Part shown: one piece after another, positions 54,802-63,350 of the stretch
Layout of the letters: each line of letters begins with the position of its first letter
How positions within the stretch are numbered: the stretch's first letter is position 1
Origin: CALMEC01 sp964628685
GTDB lineage: Bacteria > Actinomycetota > Thermoleophilia > Miltoncostaeales > Miltoncostaeaceae
Assembly (NCBI GenBank): GCA_964628685.1
Contig: CAZVNM010000002.1
Span: forward strand, 496,001 to 560,000
Length of the DNA: 64,000 bases
Direction of reading: 5' to 3'
Translations under genes and position numbers: made by a program
The notes under the pieces: model-generated
Databases searched by the model: none
What the model saw: the letters and a program-made list of their open reading frames with translations, nothing else
What the model was told of the DNA's origin: nothing

Positions 54802-54830
54802 TTGATGTTGATGCATCAACCAACTAGGGT
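54802..54830 (+). promoter_or_regulatory. MarR-type operator and promoter of the flavin oxidase operon
   Basis: GTTGATGCATCAAC (54807-54820) is a perfect 14-bp palindrome of the TTGATGCATCAA type that MarR-family repressors bind. It lies between TTGATG (54802-54807) as -35 and TAGGGT (54825-54830) as -10, spaced by 17 bp. Binding would block RNA polymerase. The operon encodes a MarR protein, so autoregulation is likely. Confidence 0.7.
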
Positions 54831-54869
54831 CGTCACGTCAACCGGGTTCGCGGAACGGGAGCGACATGC

Positions 54870-57068
54870 ATGGCCAACTACGGGCACCCCCTGCGCTTCG
54901 GCGCAGAGATCCGCGTGGGGAACGCGGCGTACGGTGACGCCGTCGCACTGGCCGACCTCGCCCAACAGCACGGCCACGATCTGATCGCGTTCGCAGACCG
55001 TGGCGCGGACGGCGGCCCGGACGCGCTGACCCTCGCGTCGTGGGCCGCGGCCCGGACCACGTCCATCGGGGTGGCGATCGCGCGACTGGACCTCATGGAC
55101 AGGCCCGCGTCGATCGTCGCACGGGCGGTGGGAAGTCTGCAGCTGCTGTCCGGACATCGCGGGCTGCTGATGCTGGCGACGCCACCCGACGGCGGGGACA
55201 TGACGGCGGTCGCCGAGGCCGTCACCGTGGTGCGCGCCATGCAGGACACGGCGCAGCGGCGGGTGCGCACGGCGGGGGTGCACCACCGGCTGGACGGTGC
55301 CGAGCCCGGGCCGGCGCTCGATGAGGAGACACCGCTGTGGCTGCACGGTTCGGGCCGGGCCGCCGCCACCCTGGCCGCCCGCATCGCCGACGGCTGGGTG
55401 GTCGACCTGGACGAGGTCGGCGTCGACGAATGGGTGGATCTGACGCGAACGCTCGACGACGCCGCCGGCGCGGCGGGACGTGACGTGCGTGAGATCCGAC
55501 GGGTCGTGACCCTGCCCGCCGAGTGGTTCGCCGACGTCGACCGTCTGGTCGCGCTCGCGGTGGACCACGGCGTCAGCACGTTCCTCCTGCGCACCGATGG
55601 ATCGGCGGCGGGCTCCCAGGTGGTCCGCCAGATGGGGGCCACGGTGATCCCCGCGGTGCGGCGTGCGGTCACGGACGCGCTGCCACCGGGCGCCCTGTCG
55701 GATCGAGGGGTGCGCAGAGCCGATGTGCGCGCCCGGCGGCGCCCCGGCATCGCGTACGACGAGGTCCCCGAGACCCTGGCCGCGAGGGCGGTCGAACCGG
55801 GCGATGCCGCGTTCGGTCGCGTGCGCTCCACCTACCTGCGCGGCGGTGACCCCGGCCTCGTGCTTCGCCCCCACACCGTCGCCGAGGTGGTCGACGCCGT
55901 GGGCTTCGCACGTCGCCACACGCACCTGCCACTCGGCATCCGCAGCGGAGGACACGGCATCAGCGGGCGGTCGACCAACGACGGCGGCCTGGTCATCGAC
56001 GTCGGGGCCCTCGACGAGATCACGGTCCTGGACACGGCCGCCAGGCTCGTGCGCATCGGCCCGGGCGCGCGGTGGCGGGATGTGGCGAGCGCACTGCAGC
56101 CGCACGGGTGGGCGCTCACCTCGGGCGATTACGGCGGCGTGGGCGTGGGCGGCCTGGCCACCGCCGGCGGCATCGGCTTCCTCTCCCGCAAGCACGGCCT
56201 CACCATCGACCACCTCCGGGCGGTGGAGATGGTGCTGGCGGACGGCTCCGTCGTGCGTGCCGCCGATGACGAGAACCCGGAGCTCTTCTGGGCGGCACGG
56301 GGTGCGGGCGCCAACTTCGGCGTCGCGGTCGCCTTCGAGTTCGCGGTCGACGAGGTCGACCAGGTGGGCTGGGCCCAGCTGGCGTTCGATGTGTCGGACC
56401 CCGCCGCCTTCCTCGAGGCGTTCGGTCGGGTCGCGTCCGACGCCCCACGTGAGACCACGCCGTTTTTGATCATCGGGCAGGGGGCGGCCCAGCTCATGGC
56501 CATGGTGGACTCCGCGGACCCCGGGGTGATCATCGACCAACTGCAGCCGCTCGCGGCGATCGCGCCCCTCGTGCAGCAGCAGATCGTGATCGCACCGTAT
56601 GCGGCGGTGATGAACATGTTCCCCGAGACGCCGCACGACGGGCGGGGCGAACCGGTCTCACGATCGGCCTTCACGCGCGAGATCACCCCGGCGTTCGGCT
56701 CGGCGTCGGCGGAGCTGATCGGCAGCGGTGCATCGTTCTGGTACCAGATCCGCACCGTCGGCGGGGCCATCTCCGACGTGCCGCCGGATGCCACCGCCTA
56801 TGCCCACCGCGACGCCCGGTTCTCCCTCGCCGTCATGGGCGCCGGTGCCCGGCGCCTCGACCCGTGGTTCGATCGGGTGCGCCGGCACGCCACGGGGCTC
56901 TATCTCAGCTTCGAGAGCGACCGCAGCGAGGAGCGGATCGGCGACGCGTTCCCCCCGGCCACGCTCGACCGGCTCCGTCGCCTGAAGGCCGAGCTCGACC
57001 CGCACAACCTCTTCCGCGACAACTTCAACATCACACCCGCCCACGACGACACCCGGAGCACCCGATGA
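54870..57068 (+). CDS. Fusion: luciferase-like flavin oxidoreductase + FAD-linked (BBE/VAO-type) oxidase
   Basis: This 732-residue protein joins two flavoenzyme domains. Residues 1 to about 280 resemble LLM-class proteins (LADLAQQHGHDLIAFADRGAD; DRPASIVARAVGSLQLLSGHRGLLML; WLHGSGRAAATLAARIADGWVVD). From about 310 to 725 there is a VAO/PCMH FAD-binding fold with a berberine-bridge-type end (LGIRSGGHGISGRSTNDGG; GGVGVGGLATAGGIGFLSRKHGL; DPHNLFRDNFNI). His362 is placed to bind FAD covalently, but the second, cysteine site of bicovalent enzymes is Tyr421. The ATG overlaps no neighbour. It is the first gene of a three-gene operon. Confidence 0.85.
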   Translation: MANYGHPLRFGAEIRVGNAAYGDAVALADLAQQHGHDLIAFADRGADGGPDALTLASWAAARTTSIGVAIARLDLMDRPASIVARAVGSLQLLSGHRGLLMLATPPDGGDMTAVAEAVTVVRAMQDTAQRRVRTAGVHHRLDGAEPGPALDEETPLWLHGSGRAAATLAARIADGWVVDLDEVGVDEWVDLTRTLDDAAGAAGRDVREIRRVVTLPAEWFADVDRLVALAVDHGVSTFLLRTDGSAAGSQVVRQMGATVIPAVRRAVTDALPPGALSDRGVRRADVRARRRPGIAYDEVPETLAARAVEPGDAAFGRVRSTYLRGGDPGLVLRPHTVAEVVDAVGFARRHTHLPLGIRSGGHGISGRSTNDGGLVIDVGALDEITVLDTAARLVRIGPGARWRDVASALQPHGWALTSGDYGGVGVGGLATAGGIGFLSRKHGLTIDHLRAVEMVLADGSVVRAADDENPELFWAARGAGANFGVAVAFEFAVDEVDQVGWAQLAFDVSDPAAFLEAFGRVASDAPRETTPFLIIGQGAAQLMAMVDSADPGVIIDQLQPLAAIAPLVQQQIVIAPYAAVMNMFPETPHDGRGEPVSRSAFTREITPAFGSASAELIGSGASFWYQIRTVGGAISDVPPDATAYAHRDARFSLAVMGAGARRLDPWFDRVRRHATGLYLSFESDRSEERIGDAFPPATLDRLRRLKAELDPHNLFRDNFNITPAHDDTRSTR

Positions 57069-57985
57069 CCCCGTCCCCGAGCCCGACCGATTACGGCCAC
57101 GAGCTGCTGTTCGGCACCTTCGTGACACCCACCAACCACCCGGTGCACCACGCCGTCGAGCAGGCGGTTGTGGCCGACCGCGCCGGCCTGGACCTCGTCA
57201 CCTTCCAGGACCATCCCTACGTCGCGAAGCTCCATGACACGTCGACGCTCCTGGCATGGGCCGCGGCCCGCACCGAGCGGATCCATCTGGCGGCCAACGT
57301 GACCAACCTGCCGCTGCGCCCGCCCGCCGTGCTCGCCCGGGCCATCGCGACCCTCGACCGGCTGAGCGGCGGGCGCATCGAGCTGGGGCTTGGAGCCGGC
57401 GCCTTCTGGGACGGCATCGCCGCCATGGGCGGACCGCGGCACACCGCCGGCGAGTCCATCGAGGCCCTCGAGGAGGCGATCGCCATCATCCGGGCCATCT
57501 GGGACACGGACGCCACCGGCATGCTCTCCCTGCGCGGCCGCCACTATGACGTGCACGGCGCAAAGCGCGGTCCGGCACCGGCGCACCCCGTCGGCATCTG
57601 GGTGGGGGCCTACAAGCCGCGCATCCTGCGCCTGGTCGGCCGGGCGGCCGACGGGTGGCTGCCCTCGGTCCAGTACCTGCCCAACGGTCTCTCGGACCTC
57701 ACCGACATGAACCGCCGCATCGACGGGGCGGCCGTCGCCGCCGGGCGTACGCCCACCGACATCCGTCGCCTCCTCAACATCGCCGGGCAGTTCGGTGACC
57801 GGCGCCGCGGTTTCCTGCAGGGGCCGGCGCAGCAGTGGGTCGACGAGCTGGTGGAGGTCGCGCTCACGTACGGCATCAGCGGTTTCGTCCTCGCCTCGGA
57901 CGACGCCACGCTCACCGAGGCCTTTGCCGCCGACGTCGCGCCGGCGGTGCGCGAGCACGTCGCCACGGCCCGTCGACGCGGATGA
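57065..57985 (+). CDS. LLM-class flavin-dependent oxidoreductase
   Basis: This 306-residue complete luciferase-like protein has FGTFVTPTNHPVHHAVEQAVVADRAGLDLVTFQDHPY, NVTNLPLRPPAVLARAIATLDRLSGGRIELGLGAGAFWDGIAAMGG and VGIWVGAYKPRILRLVGRAADGWLPS. It is related to the N-terminal domain of the fusion gene it overlaps by 4 bp. Many such proteins use F420. It is co-transcribed with the fusion gene and the MarR repressor, so the three probably form one inducible pathway. The substrate is unknown. Confidence 0.92.
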   Translation: MTPSPSPTDYGHELLFGTFVTPTNHPVHHAVEQAVVADRAGLDLVTFQDHPYVAKLHDTSTLLAWAAARTERIHLAANVTNLPLRPPAVLARAIATLDRLSGGRIELGLGAGAFWDGIAAMGGPRHTAGESIEALEEAIAIIRAIWDTDATGMLSLRGRHYDVHGAKRGPAPAHPVGIWVGAYKPRILRLVGRAADGWLPSVQYLPNGLSDLTDMNRRIDGAAVAAGRTPTDIRRLLNIAGQFGDRRRGFLQGPAQQWVDELVEVALTYGISGFVLASDDATLTEAFAADVAPAVREHVATARRRG

Positions 57986-58479
57986 CGACCGCCTCCGCTC
58001 CGCTCGACGCGGACCAACTGCGCACCTGGCGGAGCGTCATGAGGATGCACAGCCGACTGGTCGCCGTGCTGGCCCAGGAGCTCCGGGTCGACTCCGACAT
58101 GTCGCTCTCGGACTTCGAGGTCCTCGCCATCCTCTCCGAGGCTCCGCGGGGTGCGCTTCGGGCCCGCGATCTGCGATGCGAATTGCACTGGGAGAAGAGC
58201 CGCCTGGCCCACCACATCGGACGCATGGAACAGCGTGGCCTCGTGCGCCGTGACACCTGCACCGAGGACCTGCGGGCTCCGATCGTGTGCATCACCGGTG
58301 CCGGCCGCGCCGCGATCCGCGCCGCCGTCCCGCCCCACCTGGCGCACGTTCGCGAGCTCTTCTTCGATGCCCTGACGGCGGGGCAGCTCCGCGCCGTCGA
58401 GGGCGCGGCCGACGCGGTGCTTCGGAGGATCGGGCAGCACTGCGACGCGGAGACGGACGGCTGGTCGCGGTCGGCGTGA
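57982..58479 (+). CDS. MarR-family transcriptional regulator
   Basis: This 165-residue winged-helix protein has MRMHSRLVAVLAQELRVDSDMSLSDFEVLAILSEAP, LRARDLRCELHWEKSRLAHHIGRMEQRGLVRRDTCTEDLRAPIVCITGAGRAAIRAA, the MarR core. The ATG overlaps the LLM gene by 4 bp. The perfect palindrome upstream of the operon is the expected operator. Its ligand is probably a substrate or product of the two flavoenzymes, which is inference. Confidence 0.92.
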   Translation: MTTASAPLDADQLRTWRSVMRMHSRLVAVLAQELRVDSDMSLSDFEVLAILSEAPRGALRARDLRCELHWEKSRLAHHIGRMEQRGLVRRDTCTEDLRAPIVCITGAGRAAIRAAVPPHLAHVRELFFDALTAGQLRAVEGAADAVLRRIGQHCDAETDGWSRSA

Positions 58480-58566
58480 TGCGGGTGTCGGTCGATGCGT
58501 TCGGGGTGCGGTGGGTGCCGGGCCCCGGTGTTCTGCAGCCGTCAGACTGCGCGGGTGGCCGAGATC

Positions 58567-59034
58567 ATGAGCGCCGGCATCATCCCGTACCGCATCACCG
58601 GTGACGGCACCGTCCGCGTCTTCATCGCCCACCAGGGCGGACCGTTCTGGGAGCACAGGGACGAGGGGGCGTGGTCCATCGCCAAGGGGCAGTTCGACCC
58701 CGACGAGGAGACCTCCTGGGACGCCGCGATGCGCGAGTTCGCCGAGGAGATCGGGATGGCCTGCCCGGACGGCGAGGTGGTCGCGCTGGAGCACCTGCGC
58801 CAGCGCCGCGGCAAGACCATCGTCGCCTTCGCGGTGCGTCTGGACGACGAGGCGTCGCTGCGGTTCGTGGGGAGCAACCTGTTCGAGATGGAGTGGCCGC
58901 CGCGATCCGGTCGCACGGAGTGGTTCGTCGAGATGGACCGTGCCGAGTGGATGGACGTGTCCGTCGCCCGGCGAAAGCTCCTGTCCGGTCAGCTGCCCCT
59001 CATGGACCTGCTGGAGGCGCTGGCGGGCGGCTGA
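58567..59034 (+). CDS. NUDIX hydrolase
   Basis: This 155-residue hydrolase of nucleoside diphosphate-linked compounds has the Nudix box at residues 41-63 (GQFDPDEETSWDAAMREFAEEIG), with the catalytic REFAEE core. It starts SAGIIPYRITGDGTVRVFIAHQGGPFW, as in the family of predicted NTP pyrophosphohydrolases. The substrate is unknown. The ATG at 58567 is taken. A symmetrical hairpin overlaps its stop. Confidence 0.9.
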   Translation: MSAGIIPYRITGDGTVRVFIAHQGGPFWEHRDEGAWSIAKGQFDPDEETSWDAAMREFAEEIGMACPDGEVVALEHLRQRRGKTIVAFAVRLDDEASLRFVGSNLFEMEWPPRSGRTEWFVEMDRAEWMDVSVARRKLLSGQLPLMDLLEALAGG

Positions 59035-59053
59035 GGCGGGGTCCCCGGCTCAG
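59031..59053. terminator. Bidirectional hairpin shared by NUDIX gene and convergent neighbour
   Basis: CTGAG-G-CGGG and CCCG-G-CTCAG arms (one G/G mismatch) around a 3-base loop overlap both stop codons. It is a compact terminator for two convergent genes. Confidence 0.5.
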
Positions 59054-59883
59054 GCGATGTCGCCGTGCGGGGCGATGCGGATGCCGAGCTCCCGCGCGCC
59101 GCGGGCCCATTCGAGCATGAGGGCGACCCACAGGTCGACCCGCTGGGCCGCCGCGAGGAGGCCGTCGGCGGGCTCGTCGTCGTCGGCCGGCTCGCCGTCC
59201 ACGTCGGTGGGCTCCCCGGGTTCGCACGAGGTCATCCACCGCGCCTGGGTGCGCAGGGCGTCCGGCCAGCCGCGCAGGTCCTCCATGTGCTCCCGCAGGG
59301 GGCCGACCCCGGTGTTGGGGCTCATCGTCAGGACCATCACGAGTTCCTCGGCGATCTCGGCGCACGTGTCGAGGCCCTCGGCGGCCCGCTCAAGCGTGGC
59401 GACGGCCCGGTCGGCCTCGAGGGCATCGCACCATGTGGCGGCCGCCGCCCGGCAGAGCACGGTCACCTCGGCCAGCACGCCCGCGACCTGCAGGTAGAGG
59501 TTGGCGAGCTCGCCCAGCCGCAGGGTCTCGTCCACCCCGATCTGCGGGCAGATGGCGAGGTACGGGTTGGTCTCGGTGTCCTCGTCCCAGAACCAGTCGT
59601 CGGGCAGGTGCATGCCCTCCGCGTAGGCGACCACGGCCTCCAGGAAGAGGTCGACCCCGGGGGGCCGGCAGGTCAGGCGCAGGGCGTCACGTGCGTCGAA
59701 CGCGGCCCGGTGGAGGTCCACCATGCCGTTGCCGTCGGCCACGAGGCTCCACGCCGCGCGTGCGACCGGCTGCAGCGCCCGTGCCAGCACGGCGTCGCCG
59801 TGCGAGAGGCACATCGTCACCAGGTCGGTGGCCTGCGCCGCGAGGGCGTCGGGGGTGTCGAACGGAAGGCGTGTGTCGGACAT
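59050..59883 (-). CDS. Hypothetical helical protein
   Basis: This 277-residue soluble, mainly helical protein has no signal peptide or membrane span and no motif I recognise. Residues around 85-115 are distinctive (YAEGMHLPDDWFWDEDTETNPYLAICPQIGVDETLRLGELANLY), and a long acidic, low-complexity patch (EPGEPTDVDGEPADDDEPADG) lies near residue 225. Several cysteines (RLTCRPPG; AICPQIG; TVLCRAAAATWCDALE) are dispersed. It stands alone between convergent and divergent neighbours. The ATG at 59883 is used. Confidence 0.7.
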   Translation of the reverse strand: MSDTRLPFDTPDALAAQATDLVTMCLSHGDAVLARALQPVARAAWSLVADGNGMVDLHRAAFDARDALRLTCRPPGVDLFLEAVVAYAEGMHLPDDWFWDEDTETNPYLAICPQIGVDETLRLGELANLYLQVAGVLAEVTVLCRAAAATWCDALEADRAVATLERAAEGLDTCAEIAEELVMVLTMSPNTGVGPLREHMEDLRGWPDALRTQARWMTSCEPGEPTDVDGEPADDDEPADGLLAAAQRVDLWVALMLEWARGARELGIRIAPHGDIA

Positions 59884-59991
59884 CGGCTCGTGAAGGATTG
59901 CGGAAAATCCTGACGACCGTAACCCCCACGGCCGGGGGTGCCAACCGGGACGGTCACGCGGGGCACCCCACCGTGGGCCGACGGCGGTGGT

Positions 59992-60156
59992 TCAGCCGAG
60001 ACCGGGCGATCCGGACGACGGCGGATCGGAGCTGGGAAACGACTCCTCCGACGCCTCGTCCACGGGATCGTCGGGCGTCTCGTCGTCCGGCGGGACACCC
60101 GAGCCCGGCGGGTTGTGCTCGTCGGTGTCCGGCTTCTTGTGCTTGGGATCGTTCAT
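59992..60156 (-). CDS. Small acidic protein with an EESFPSSDPP motif
   Basis: This 54-residue hydrophilic protein begins MNDPKHKKPDTDEHNPPG and ends with DEASEESFPSSDPPSSGSPG. The D-x-A-x-EESFP-SDPP motif defines a known family of tiny, probably disordered bacterial proteins often seen near stress genes. It was found by reading the strand directly because it is short. The ribosome site is weak (GAGGGC directly before the ATG). The role is unknown. Confidence 0.65.
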   Translation of the reverse strand: MNDPKHKKPDTDEHNPPGSGVPPDDETPDDPVDEASEESFPSSDPPSSGSPGLG

Positions 60157-60220
60157 GCCCTCGGGTGTTCCCGCACCACCCGTGTGTAAACGGAGGGCTG
60201 GCGCACCGGACCCGACACGC

Positions 60221-61765
60221 TCAGTATCCCCGCCACTCGCCGGCGGCGTAGCTCAGGATCGTCGGGCGGTCGAGGGTGCTCACCTCCACGCCGCCGCGCA
60301 CCGCACGGTCCTTGGGGAACACCAGCGCCGCGCGCAGCACCTCGGCCGACAGGAAGCGGGTGGGCACCGATTCGTCGAACGTGACCTCGGGTGCGGCGCC
60401 GAGCGCGGCCGCGTGGAACCCCCAGTCGCCGAACGACGGCACGTCCACGTGGTACGGCGTCGTGCGCCAGCCGGCGGCGCGCAGGGTGAGCTCGATCGCC
60501 CGGTAGGAGCGCGGTGCGAAGTACGGCGATCCGGACTGCACGATCATCGTCCCGCCGGGGCGCAGGTACCGGCGGAGCATCGCGTAGAACTCGCGGGAGT
60601 AGAGCTTGGCGAGGGCGGTCTCGTCCGGGTCGGGCAGGTCGACGATGATCGCGTCGAACGGGCCACCCTTGCCGTCGCGCGCCCAGCTGAACGCGTCGCG
60701 GGTGATCAGGTGCACGCGCGCATCACGCGGGGCGTCGGCGTTCAGGCGACGAAGCGGCGCGAAGGTGCGCGCCACCTCCACGATGCGGGGGTCGAGCTCC
60801 ACCTGCGTCACGTTGCGCACCGACCGGTGCTTCAGGATCTCGCGCGCGGCCAGGCCGTCGCCGCCACCGATGAGGAGCACGTCGCGCGGATCGCCGTTGA
60901 GCGCCGGGTGGGTGAGGGTCTCGTGGTAGCGGTACTCATCGGGGGATGCGAACTGCAGGTCGCCGTTGAGGTAGAGCCGCAGGTCGGCGCCCGCGCGCGT
61001 CATGACGATGTCCTGGTAGGGCGTGCGCTCGTGCAGCACCACCGGGTCGTCGTAGAGCTGCTGCAGCGCCGTCACCTCGAAGTCGTCGGACCGGACGAGC
61101 AGCGTCACGAGAACGGCGAGCGCGACCACGCCCAGGCCCGTCGCGGCGCCGATCCGGGCGCGGTCCGCCGACCGCGCGAACACCGCCACCACCATCGCCG
61201 CCGCCAGCAGGTTGAGGATGCCGGCCACGATCGCCGTCTCGATGTTGCCGAGCGCCGGCAGCAGCACCAGTGGGAAGGCGACGCCCGCCACCAGGGCCCC
61301 CAGGTAGTCGGACGCCAGGAGGTCGGCCACGTCCGACTCGGTGCCGGTGCGCCGCACACGCCGCAGGAAGCCCACGAGCAGCGGCAGCTCGGCGCCCACC
61401 AGGATGCCGATCACGCTCCCCAACACGAGTACCACCGGCTGGAACGTGTCGAGCCACGCGAAGCTCCAGTAGAGAACGAACGCCGACGCCCCGCCCACGA
61501 CGGCCAGGAGCACCTCGATCACCGCGAACGCCACGAGCGGCCGGTGGAGCACCCACTTCACGAGCAGGCTCCCCACGCCCATCATCGCGACGAAGGTGCC
61601 GATGACGTAGCTCGTCTGGGTGACGGCATTGCCGATCAGGTTGGCGCCCATCGAGATGAGCACGAGCTGGTAGATGAACCCGCACGTGGCGGCCAGGAAC
61701 GTGGCGGTGAGGATGAGCGCCACGTGCAGGCGCCGCCGCGGGGCGGCGTCGGCGCCGTCGGTCAC
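60221..61765 (-). CDS. Membrane-embedded spermidine synthase-like protein
   Basis: This 514-residue protein has an N-terminal membrane part of about seven spans (VALILTATFLAATCGFIYQLVLISMGANLIGNAV to VALAVLVTLLV) and a C-terminal SAM/dcSAM-binding Rossmann domain with VLLIGGGDGLAAREILKH, VTQVELDPRIVEVAR and DAIIVDLPDPDETALAKLYSREFY. Many such fused proteins transfer aminopropyl or related groups, and the true substrate here is unknown. The GTG at 61765 overlaps the DUF4247 stop. It is the last gene of a five- to six-gene operon. Confidence 0.85.
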   Translation of the reverse strand: MTDGADAAPRRRLHVALILTATFLAATCGFIYQLVLISMGANLIGNAVTQTSYVIGTFVAMMGVGSLLVKWVLHRPLVAFAVIEVLLAVVGGASAFVLYWSFAWLDTFQPVVLVLGSVIGILVGAELPLLVGFLRRVRRTGTESDVADLLASDYLGALVAGVAFPLVLLPALGNIETAIVAGILNLLAAAMVVAVFARSADRARIGAATGLGVVALAVLVTLLVRSDDFEVTALQQLYDDPVVLHERTPYQDIVMTRAGADLRLYLNGDLQFASPDEYRYHETLTHPALNGDPRDVLLIGGGDGLAAREILKHRSVRNVTQVELDPRIVEVARTFAPLRRLNADAPRDARVHLITRDAFSWARDGKGGPFDAIIVDLPDPDETALAKLYSREFYAMLRRYLRPGGTMIVQSGSPYFAPRSYRAIELTLRAAGWRTTPYHVDVPSFGDWGFHAAALGAAPEVTFDESVPTRFLSAEVLRAALVFPKDRAVRGGVEVSTLDRPTILSYAAGEWRGY

Positions 61766-62226
61766 TTGCCGCTTCCCGGGCCGCCGCCGCGGAAGGTCTC
61801 GCCCGGCCCGCTGTAGCGACCCCACCAGCCGCCGACGTAGCCGTAGTGGTTGCGGTACCCGCGCGCGGCGTCCTCCACGCCCACCGTGATCGCCCCGTCC
61901 TGCGCGGACGTGACGGAGACCATGGTGTCGCGGTAACGCAGGAAGGTGGCGGTGGGCTGCACCAGCGTGTCGGCCGGCTTCACGTGGCGTGCGATGTCGT
62001 CGGCCGTCGCCCGCACCGTCCGGTGGGGGCTACGGCAGGTGAAGTCGGGCGGGGTGGAGGTGTCGCGGCAGTCCGGGTACGCCGACCGCACGTACTTGCG
62101 CACGTCGGCGTTGCGGCTGCATGCGGCGATCATGAGGGCGCCCGCCACCAGCAGGCAGAGGCCCGCCAGCACGAAGACCGGCAGACGGGTGCGGTTGCGC
62201 GCCGCCCATGACGGGCGCTCGGTCAC
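61762..62226 (-). CDS. DUF4247-like lipoprotein/membrane protein
   Basis: This 154-residue protein has an N-terminal hydrophobic segment (LPVFVLAGLCLLVAGALMIAAC) ending in a lipobox-like IAAC. The exported domain contains PDCRDTSTPPDFTCRSPHRTVRATADDIARHVKPADTL with a cysteine pair, and a C-terminal glycine-rich tail (GYVGGWWGRYSGPGETFRGGG) typical of DUF4247. It lies between DUF2617 and SpeE-like genes with 4-bp overlaps on each side. The role is unknown. Confidence 0.82.
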   Translation of the reverse strand: MTERPSWAARNRTRLPVFVLAGLCLLVAGALMIAACSRNADVRKYVRSAYPDCRDTSTPPDFTCRSPHRTVRATADDIARHVKPADTLVQPTATFLRYRDTMVSVTSAQDGAITVGVEDAARGYRNHYGYVGGWWGRYSGPGETFRGGGPGSGK

Positions 62227-62723
62227 GCGAGCTCCAGGGTCGAGCGGGTGTGCACCACCGTCCCCTCCTGCGGGTAGGCGTGGAACGACTCCCAGCGCAC
62301 AACGTCCGGCGTGGCGGGGAGCGCGCGCAGGAGCGTCACCGCCTCGGCCACCACACCGAACCGGGCGAGGAGCGAACGGCCGTCGTCCCGGTCGGTGGCG
62401 TCGGCGACGGCGGTCAGATACGCGGGATCGTCCAGACGATGCGTCACGGTGACGATTCGGTGGACACCGGCGGCGAGGTGGGTCGCGCGGCTGTCGAGCG
62501 GCTCGCCGCCCGCCAGGTCGCAGGCCACCGTCTCACGCAGGGCGAGCGCGCCGTCCACCGCCACCTCCACCTGGTGGCTCGCCGCCAGCACGCGCAGCCG
62601 CACGACCACCGGCCCGTCCTCGACGTCCAGCGCCGCCACCGCCGCACGCCGCGGCCCGGTGAGGCTGCAGCGAAGCGCCGCGGCGGCCACGTCGGCATGC
62701 GGGATATCGAGGGTCAGTCGCAC
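62223..62723 (-). CDS. DUF2617-like protein
   Basis: This 166-residue soluble protein has AAALRCSLTGPRRAAVAALDVEDGPVVVRLRVLAASHQVEVA and ETVACDLAGGEPLD, the pattern of the actinobacterial DUF2617 family. The rest (THRLDDPAYLTAVADAT) is helical. The GTG at 62723 overlaps the DUF4178 stop by 10 bp, the tightest coupling in this operon. The role is unknown, and its conserved place beside DUF4178 and SpeE-like genes suggests one shared process. Confidence 0.8.
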   Translation of the reverse strand: MRLTLDIPHADVAAAALRCSLTGPRRAAVAALDVEDGPVVVRLRVLAASHQVEVAVDGALALRETVACDLAGGEPLDSRATHLAAGVHRIVTVTHRLDDPAYLTAVADATDRDDGRSLLARFGVVAEAVTLLRALPATPDVVRWESFHAYPQEGTVVHTRSTLELA

Positions 62724-63328
62724 GGGTAGACCTGGATGCTCGTCGGCGGGATGGTGCGGCCGGTGGTGCCGCTCCAGGCGCTCCACTCACCGCCGTTTCG
62801 GTAGCGCTCCAGCGAGAGGAGGGCGTCGTCGTCATCGGCACCGACGAACTCCGCGTACTGCATGGTCCCCGAGGTGCCGTCGCTCGACTCGCGCTCCACC
62901 CGGTAGCTCGCGGTGCCCGACTCCTCCTGCTCGTAGGCCACGCCGTCGACGGTCAGCCGGTCGCTGTCGGTCACGTCCCGGTGCTCGCGGGCCTCGAACA
63001 GCGACGTCTCGAGTGTGCCCTCGTCCTCCACCGAGAGCCAGCGCGTGCCGCCGTCACCGCCGATCAGGTAGTCCATCCAGACGCTGCCGTCCTCCTCGTA
63101 GCGCCAGACCTCGTTGACCCGCCAGAGCTCGATGTCGTGGTCGGTGATCGTCACGTGGTCGCCCAGCTTCAGGCGCATGAGGTTGGTGCCCTCGCGCTGG
63201 CCGGTGGCGGCGAACATGCGCGACGGCTCGCTGGAGCCTGTGGACTGGCGCGCCTTCGCCCGGCGGACGACCACCCAGGCGGCGATCACCGCGACGACGA
63301 TGATGAGGATGAGAAGCGGCGTGGGCAT
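62714..63328 (-). CDS. DUF4178-like membrane-anchored protein
   Basis: This 204-residue protein has one N-terminal span (LLILIIVVAVIAAWVVV), then a basic stretch and a beta-rich DUF4178 domain (LKLGDHVTITDHDIELWRVNEVWRYEEDGSVWMDYLIGGDGGTRWLSVED and GVAYEQEESGTASYRVERESSDG). The C-terminal RTIPPTSIQVYPCD fits. By topology the domain may face the cytoplasm or outside. It lies 22 bp after the DUF350 gene on the same strand. Confidence 0.85.
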   Translation of the reverse strand: MPTPLLILIIVVAVIAAWVVVRRAKARQSTGSSEPSRMFAATGQREGTNLMRLKLGDHVTITDHDIELWRVNEVWRYEEDGSVWMDYLIGGDGGTRWLSVEDEGTLETSLFEAREHRDVTDSDRLTVDGVAYEQEESGTASYRVERESSDGTSGTMQYAEFVGADDDDALLSLERYRNGGEWSAWSGTTGRTIPPTSIQVYPCD

Positions 63329-63350
63329 CGGCGGATGGTCCTTTCGCGTG

